This document shows positions 57,534 to 64,000 of a stretch of 64,000 nucleotides of DNA, in pieces. Each line of letters opens with the position of its first letter. The first letter of the stretch is position 1. The notes under the pieces were generated by a model. The model saw only the letters and a program-made list of their open reading frames with translations. It did not search any database and had not been told where the DNA came from. The position numbers were made by a program, and so were the translations under genes. The stretch is from Vigna angularis (lineage: Eukaryota > Streptophyta > Magnoliopsida > Fabales > Fabaceae), in the NCBI RefSeq assembly GCF_016808095.1, contig NC_068977.1, positions 2,850,479 to 2,914,478 of the forward strand, read 5' to 3'.

Positions 57534-60229
57534 TGTGAAACCCTAAATATTTAGCAATAATAATTCGATGTTAAATCAAATTAATGCACACTATAATCAA
57601 TACTTATCTCATTAAAACCCACTTCTATTTCTGCTAAATCCTTCTGCTGGGCACTGAAACCAAACCTTTCATCATTCTCTGAAAACACGCACCACGTCAT
57701 ACACTCAGTGCATTAAAAACGCACCAAGCGCTGCATGCACGCATGCCACTTGTCACGCTGGAAGTTTCGGAAGTCAGAGTGGAGGTGCAGGTGTCCGAAA
57801 GTGAGACGCTCGTTCGTCTGGAATTGGAAGGAACAAAAGTGATTTTTGAAAACCCTTCCGCTCACCTGCATCACTCATCTTCTTTCTCAGAAATCAAACC
57901 TTTCATCTTCTCCGACTTCTCTCTAGGAACCTTCATCTTCTCTCTACCATTACTCATTACTTTCAACTTCAATCAGCTTTCTAAAATCGTAGGAACGTTC
58001 ACGGGCCAGTAAGCTCCATTTTGATCCGAACATCTTTTGATCCTGTAACCGGTAAGTTTCCCAGCCTTACCCTAGTTCTGGAGTTAATATGAACACTGTT
58101 TCAATTGCATGCAAGGATAAAATCTGAGTTTCTGAGTTTTCTTTGGTTAAATTTAGTTAAGGAGCGTAAGAAAAAGCTTGTCGGGTAGAAAGTCATAGTT
58201 GGGCAGAATCAAGTTACACTGTTAACGTTCACTGCTAGACCAGGTAAGGGAAGCTTATATGTTTAATTTATACTTGCATGTTGTGTAATCTGGATTGCAT
58301 GTATGAAAAGTATGAAGTTTGAGCTGTTAGGGACGTTTACTGATATCTGGTGTGAATTCTGGTTTTGATTGATCTGTCATGAACGAGCACTGCCTGTATG
58401 TATTGAATACGTTGTGGACTTTGATTGAAATGCATGTTGATTTGATTACGTATGAATGGAGTATGGTTATTGTATAGTTGGAATGATTAAAATGATGAGA
58501 TCTATATGATGATGATATTTAAGGTGAATTAAATCTGGAATGAAAGTTATAAAGTTTATAAATTTGAAATCTGGAAGAATTTTCGAAGGTTGAGAAATCC
58601 GAAATTTTATTCATCCCCTTTGATAAATGACGCTCGTCACTGTACGGTCTTAAACCGTTCGGTTTCCCCTTAAAATTACTTAGAATGGGATTCCTTCATT
58701 TGGAAAGAATTCTGCTCGTGAACGAGCGTCCCCATTTGAATGTTTGAGCGTTCGGCCTCATGTCGAGCGTTCGTCTTTGATAGCGTTCGGCCTTATGTCG
58801 AGCGTTCGTCTTTGATAGCGTTCGGCCTTATGTCGAGCGTTCGTCTTTGATAGCGTTCGGCCTTATGTCGAGCGTTCGTCTTTGATAGCGTTCGGCCTTA
58901 TGTCGAGCGTTCGTCTTTGATAGCGTTCGGCCTCATGTCGAGCGTTCGTTCTTAATAGCGTTCGGCCTCATGTCAAACGTTCGTCCTAAATATCGTTCGG
59001 CCTCATGTCGAACGTTCGTCCTTATTCTCAATTCCTTAACGAACGTAAATAGAGTTCGTCCAAATATTTCAATATTCATTCTCTTACATTCGTTCAAATA
59101 CTGACATCAGTTCAGTATATACCAAATTTTACAAAGAAAATTTCTAAGTCTTATTGAGTATTCTTCTTATATTGAATCTGGTCCAAGGTAATTATTTTGA
59201 AATCTTCTAAGTACCAATACACTTCAAATTGAGTCAGTGCATTTAACTGGTCAAACAGAGAGTCACGTCTGTCCATCCAGTACTATATTTGAACGTTCGT
59301 CCTATTTCTTCAAAGGACTGAACGTTCGTTCTTTTGTACTCTTAAAGTTAAAGATGAAATTGATTATGAATTATGATAAATTACAGTGCGAACGTTATAC
59401 CAAGTGATTTTATGATTATGGAATTTGAACGAGCGTTCCAAGGAGGAACGTCTCAGATGTGTTAAATGTTAAACTTTGGTAAAGTATGAACATGGATAAG
59501 TTAAGCCTCGTTGTCCATCCTGATATTCCGTGATACTTCTCTTCAAGTAGAAGGGGGTAGTCATGTGTGGGAATGGCAGGAGACCCTAGTCCTATTGAGT
59601 ATTTTGGACAGATAGGGTTAACCTCGAGTGGCAGCTGTTTGGTGTATCCCAGTTACTACATCACTCGGGTGCAAGGACGCTTGTAACTACATGGTTCATA
59701 CAGTCCGAACGGTCTGTCTTATATACGTATTTCTATGATTGCTGATGTATGAGTTACATGTTGTATGTGTGGATTTAGCTGTAAATGTATGTGTTGATTG
59801 TATAAACTAAATATTATAAGCTTACCCTTGCTTTTCCATTGTGTTGTCTGCTGTCCATGTATATTCCGTCTTGTCAAAATGCAATGATCATCCGTTGTGG
59901 GTGTGAGCAGATGGTGGTGCATCCCTTGAGCAAATGCTGGAAGAAGAAAATTTGGAGGAGGCAAATCTGGTTGAGGTAGAAGTCAAGGCCGAGCCTTAGA
60001 ACGCTCGTTAGAGTAGGGATGTAAATGGTAGAGTAGTTGGACGTGCGGTTAAGTTTTGTAAAACCGTTCGTCCTGGTTATCACTGATTTATATCTTGAGC
60101 GTACGTTCTTCTGTACTGACGCCGTTCGGCTTCTTCTTGTAATTCTGTTTAATGCCAAAGACTGTTTATGTTACTGTTAATTGTAATTAATCCTGATTTA
60201 TGGTAATTACGGTATTTTGGGATGTTACA
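57534..60229 (+). repeat. 5' LTR of the third chromovirus copy
   Basis: Starts TGTGAAACCC, ends GGGATGTTACA. Blocks in order: CTGTAACCGGTAAGTTT near 58044-58060, CCAGGTAAGGGAAGCTTA near 58240, the 35-bp array, CAGTCCGAACGGTC near 59702, CAATGATCATCCG near 59882. It is about nine tenths identical by eye to the tandem LTRs in the first few hundred bases. Confidence 0.94.
58747..59022 (+). repeat. 35-bp tandem array in the 5' LTR
   Basis: About eight units of AGCGTTCGTCTTTGATAGCG plus TTCGGCCTTATGTCG (35 bp), the first five nearly identical. It is the reverse complement type of the arrays in the minus-strand tandem, as expected from orientation, with more homogeneous units. Confidence 0.93.
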
Positions 60230-60233
60230 TTAG

Positions 60234-60245
60234 TGGTATCAGAGC
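60234..60245 (+). other. Primer binding site (tRNA-iMet type)
   Basis: TGGTATCAGAGC, four bases downstream of the LTR end, identical to those of the tandem copies. Confidence 0.9.
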
Positions 60246-60385
60246 AGTTTTGTTCTCTTAAGGACACTGTAGGGTTATGAGTGCACTGTGTTTTTGCTGT
60301 GTGCTTATTGGATGTTTAATGAGTCATTATTGCTTTAACTCTTAGACATAACTAACGCTCGTTTTTCTCTGTATTCAGAGAATCA

Positions 60386-63300
60386 ATGGCACCTAGATTG
60401 CCTCCCCCTCCTCAACCGAATGAACCTGATGCTTCCAACAACTCTAGGTTGTTGGAGAACGTCATTGAGAGACTCCAACAACAAAATACCACCCTCATGG
60501 AACAAAACGCCACTCTGATGCAGCAAAACCAAGCTGCTATGCAGAGTCTGGAGGCCTCTCGTGCAAATTCTGAAACCACGCAGAGGCAGTTGATGGAGAT
60601 ACTTGCAGCAACTAGAGGTGCGTCTGGAGCATCCTCTTCAAACGCTGCTCAACCAAATGCTGAATGGAGTTTGGAGAGTTTTCTCCAGCATCATCCGTCC
60701 AAATTCAATGGTAAGGGCCTACCTGATGAGGCGGACCAGTGGCTAAGGGATATGGAGAGGATCTTCAATGCCAAGAGGTGTCCGGATGAGAACCGCTTGG
60801 CGTACACTGAATATTTGTTGACTGGTGAAGCAAGCCACTGGTGGGCGAGCGCTAGGGCCATTCTGACGGACGCTCGACAACCAATCACTTGGGAAGTGTT
60901 CAGAAACAAATTTTATGAAGAATATTTCCCTGACAGCGTCCGTTTTGCAAAGGAAGTTGAATTCTTACAGCTGGTTCAGGGGGGTATGTCGGTTTCAGAA
61001 TACACCAATAAATTCAAACACCTTGTCAGATTCAATACTGTGGCCACCAATGAAGAGTGGCAATGTCGGAAGTTTGAGAACGGCCTAAGGAGTGAATTGA
61101 AAGTTATGATTTCAAGCTTGTGCATAAGAACGTTTCCTGCCATGGTTGAGAGGGCCAAGGTGTTGGAGAAGAACATGGCGGAAGCTGAACGACACAAGAA
61201 ACAGCAAATATTGAGGGGGCCGATCGTCTCAAGGGGAAATGTGAATCAGAGAGGATCCCCTTACGCTCGTTCAGCAGTCAACGCGAGTGGATCTCAAGCC
61301 TTGGTTCCTACTGGACAGTCTGGGCAGCAAGGTAGCGTTGTATGTTACAAGTGTGGAGGGCCACATTATCGTTCGTCATGTCCTCAACTGGTCGGAGTAA
61401 AATATTGCACTCGGTGTAGGCGAAATGGTCATCTGGAGAACGAGTGCAACATGGGCGGATGCGCAGTAATGAGGCCGCCGAACGCTGGGAGAAATCAACA
61501 AGGAAGAGGTGGTCGAGCCCAAGCTACTGGACGGGTATATGCAATCACTGGAGCGGAGGCAGCGAGCTCAGGTACGCTTGTCACTGATACCTGCCTAGTT
61601 CATGGAATACCTTGCTGTGTGTTATTTGATTCTGGGGCGACGCACTCCTTCATCTCGAAGGCATGTGTTGAAAAGCTGGGGATTGTGGAGAGAGATATGC
61701 AGTTCGACTTGGTGGTATCCACACCAGCGGCTGGAGAGCTTAGGACATCTACCGTGTGCATTAGATGTCCTATTGTGGTTGAGGGGCATAGCTATAAGGT
61801 GAACTCAATTTGTTTACCTTTGAAGGACTTGGAAATCATTCTAGGGATGGATTGGTTGGCTGCCAACCACATTCTCATAGATTGTGGCAATAAGGAGTTA
61901 GTATTTCCGGACGAAGATGAAGAATGCGTAGGTGTGACGCTCGGTCAATTGAAAGAAGATATTATGGAGGGCGCGTCTTGCTTCTTGATCATGACGCATG
62001 AAGACCAAGAGCTGGGAGAATTGAGGCAAGAACGAGCATCCGTTGTTGACAGTAAAGAACGAACGTCCATTTTGGAGGAATTCCAGGACGTTTTTCCAGA
62101 AGAAATACCAGGGTTACCTCCTGTGCGTGAGATTGAATTCACCATTGACCTGGTGACCACAGCAGCCCCTATATCTGTTCAACCGTACCGTATGGCGCCT
62201 GCAGAGTTGGTTGAACTCAAAAAGCAGATTGAAGAGCTAATGGAGAAGCAATTCATAAGACCGAGCGTATCGCCCTGGGGAGCGCCTATGCTCTTAGTAA
62301 AGAAGAAGGATGGCAGCTCTCGGTTATGTATAGACTACAGGCAATTGAACAAGCTGACCATCAAGAACAAATACCCGTTGCCAAGGATTGATGACTTGTT
62401 GGATCAACTGCATGGGGCAACGGTGTTCTCTAAGATTGATTTGCGTTCGGGATATCACCAAATCAGGGTGAAGGAGGACGACATCCAGAAGACTGCTTTC
62501 AGGTCGCGTTATGGACACTACGAGTATGTAGTGATGCCATTTGGAGTAACAAACGCTCCTGCAGTGTTCATGGATTATATGAACCGCATTTTCCGACCGT
62601 ACCTGGACAAGTTCGTGGTCGTTTTTATAGATGATATTCTCATCTACTCTAAGACACAAGCCGAACATGAAGAACACTTGAGGGCAGTGCTGAGCGTGTT
62701 GAGAGAAAAAGAGTTGTATGCAAAGCTGTCCAAGTGTGAATTTTGGATGAAGGAGGTACAATTTTTGGGCCATGTGGTCTCGGCTGAAGGTATTTCAGTG
62801 GATCCATCTAAGGTGAGAGCAGTGTTGGATTGGAAAAGCCCGCGTTCGGTTACGAAAGTGAGGAGCTTTGTTGGACTTGCGGGCTACTATAGACGTTTCA
62901 TAGAGGGATTCGCCAAGATAGTGGCTCCGCTTACCCAATTGACTAGAAAGGATCAGCCGTTCGCATGGACTGATCTGTGTGAAGAGCGTTTCCAGGAGTT
63001 GAAAGTGAAGTTGACGAGCGCTCCTGTACTAATCCTTCCGGACACGTCCAAGCCCTTTGAAGTCTACTGTGACGCGTCTCATCAAGGGTTGGGCTGTGTG
63101 CTTATGCAAGACAGACGAGCAGTAGCATACGCGTCTCGTCAATTGAAGGTGCATGAGCGTAACTATCCAACGCAGGACCTGGAATTAGCAGCGGTCGTCT
63201 TTGCACTAAAGATTTGGAGGCATTATCTATACGGATCAACATTCCAAGTCTTTAGTGATCACAAGAGCCTCAAGTACTTATTTGATCAGAAGGAATTGAA

Positions 63301-64000
63301 CATGAGGCAGAGACGTTGGTTAGAGTTCTTAAAAGACTATGAGTTTGAGTTGCTCTATCATCCTGGGAAGGCCAATGTAGTGGCGGACGCTCTAAGCAGG
63401 AAGTCAGTGCACGTCTCGTTAATGATGGTGAAGGAGCTGCACTTAGTGGAGAGTTTCAGGGATCTAAGGTTGCAGTTTGAGTTAGAACCGAACAACATCA
63501 AGTGTTGTAACCTTAGAATATCAAGCACTGTATTTGACCGAATCTGGATGAAACAACGAGAGGATGAAGAGCTAGTGAAGATTTTAAGCGCGCTCGGTAC
63601 GGATCAGGCCAAGCATTTCAATGTTGGAACGGACGGCCTATTGCGGTACATGGATAGGACTTGCGTTCCCAATGATGGCGAGCTGAAGCGGATCATATTG
63701 GAGGAAGCGCATCATAGCCGTCTTAGCATACATCCCGGTATGACTAAGATGTATAAGGATCTTAGGCAGTCGTTCTGGTGGTCTGGAATGAAGAACGACG
63801 TCTCTCGCTTTGTAGCGTCTTGCTTGACCTGTCAACGTGCAAAGGCTGAACACCAACGACCAGGCGGGTTACTTCAACAATTGGAGATTCCTGAATGAAG
63901 TGGGACAGCATTTCCATGGACTTTGTGACTCATCTACCACGAACGGTTAGGAATCATGACTCAATCTGGGTGATCGTGGACAGACTAACGAAGAGCGCCC
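60386..64000 (+). pseudogene. Chromovirus Gag-Pol, nonsense mutation in integrase, partial
   Basis: Frame homologous to the 1525-residue polyprotein, aligned without net length change. Gag (1-275), zinc knuckles (CYKC and CTRC), protease DSGAT, reverse transcriptase FIDD, RNase H and the integrase HHCC motif are all readable. At 63896-63898 a TGA replaces the Trp codon (residue 1171), just before the first catalytic Asp of integrase; the same frame then continues (KWDSISMDF...) to the window end. As it stands the product would lack the integrase core, GPY and chromodomain. Similarity to the tandem copies is uneven: very high in Gag, low from about residue 275 to 590, high again in reverse transcriptase. 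Confidence 0.93.

Larger units (their letters stand above)
57534..64000 (+). mobile_element. Third chromovirus copy, plus orientation, cut by window end
   Basis: 5' LTR 57534-60229 (2696 bp), primer binding site at 60234-60245, and a gag-pol frame from 60386. Same family as the tandem at 4409, but a clearly different copy: the LTR is 106 bp shorter and pol differs at many silent sites. The 3' part lies outside the window. Confidence 0.95.

Overview
The window is nuclear DNA from a flowering plant, most likely a legume of the bean/cowpea group. The evidence is an intron-containing CYP82A-type cytochrome P450, an intronless plant matrix metalloproteinase, plant Ty3 chromoviruses with 2.5-2.8 kb LTRs, Ty1/copia relics, Ulp1-carrying Mutator-like elements, and the dispersed GTAATCGATTAC palindrome common in legumes. 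The species assignment is inference. Only two host genes look intact; transposable elements, in layers of different age, make up most of the rest.

Layout. (1) 391-2154, minus: a complete CYP82A-like P450 with one 156-bp intron. (2) 4409-22358: a tandem Ty3/gypsy chromovirus (Tekay-like), LTR-internal-LTR-internal-LTR. The unit is exactly 7574 bp, the outer flanks share one 5-bp target duplication (ATTCA), and both 1525-codon gag-pol frames are open. (3) 23521-26104: a solo LTR of a related subfamily, without a matching target duplication. (4) 27674-28561, minus: a matrix metalloproteinase. (5) 29045-32782: a Mutator-like element with TIRs and 704-bp tandem repeats, each containing a long hairpin. 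(6) 33147-33788: a stranded CYP82 second exon. (7) 34560-43330: three Ty1/copia relics, one split by a nested TIR element with a 7-bp target duplication, and a solo chromovirus LTR with target duplication ATCAT. (8) 47572-56712: a 9-kb Mutator-like element with about 1.6-kb inverted arms. It carries the two halves of a DUF1985/Ulp1-type gene in opposite orientations, and its right arm is interrupted by a solo LTR (target duplication CAACC). (9) 57534-64000: a third chromovirus copy in plus orientation, mosaic and with a premature stop, cut by the window end.

How it fits together. The two CYP82 pieces probably remain from a local P450 cluster that was broken up by insertions. The LTRs of the different chromovirus subfamilies share recognisable blocks: two splice-donor-like sequences near the 5' end, arrays of CpG-rich repeats of about 35 bp built on CGAACG/CGTTCG, and a 3' block containing CAATGATCATCCG. 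The points most worth a second look are the tandem retroelement and its unequal divergence pattern, the hairpins of the 704-bp repeats (one core appears inverted), the split Ulp1 gene, and the conserved LTR splice-donor blocks. All similarity statements come from reading by eye; no alignment or database search was run.
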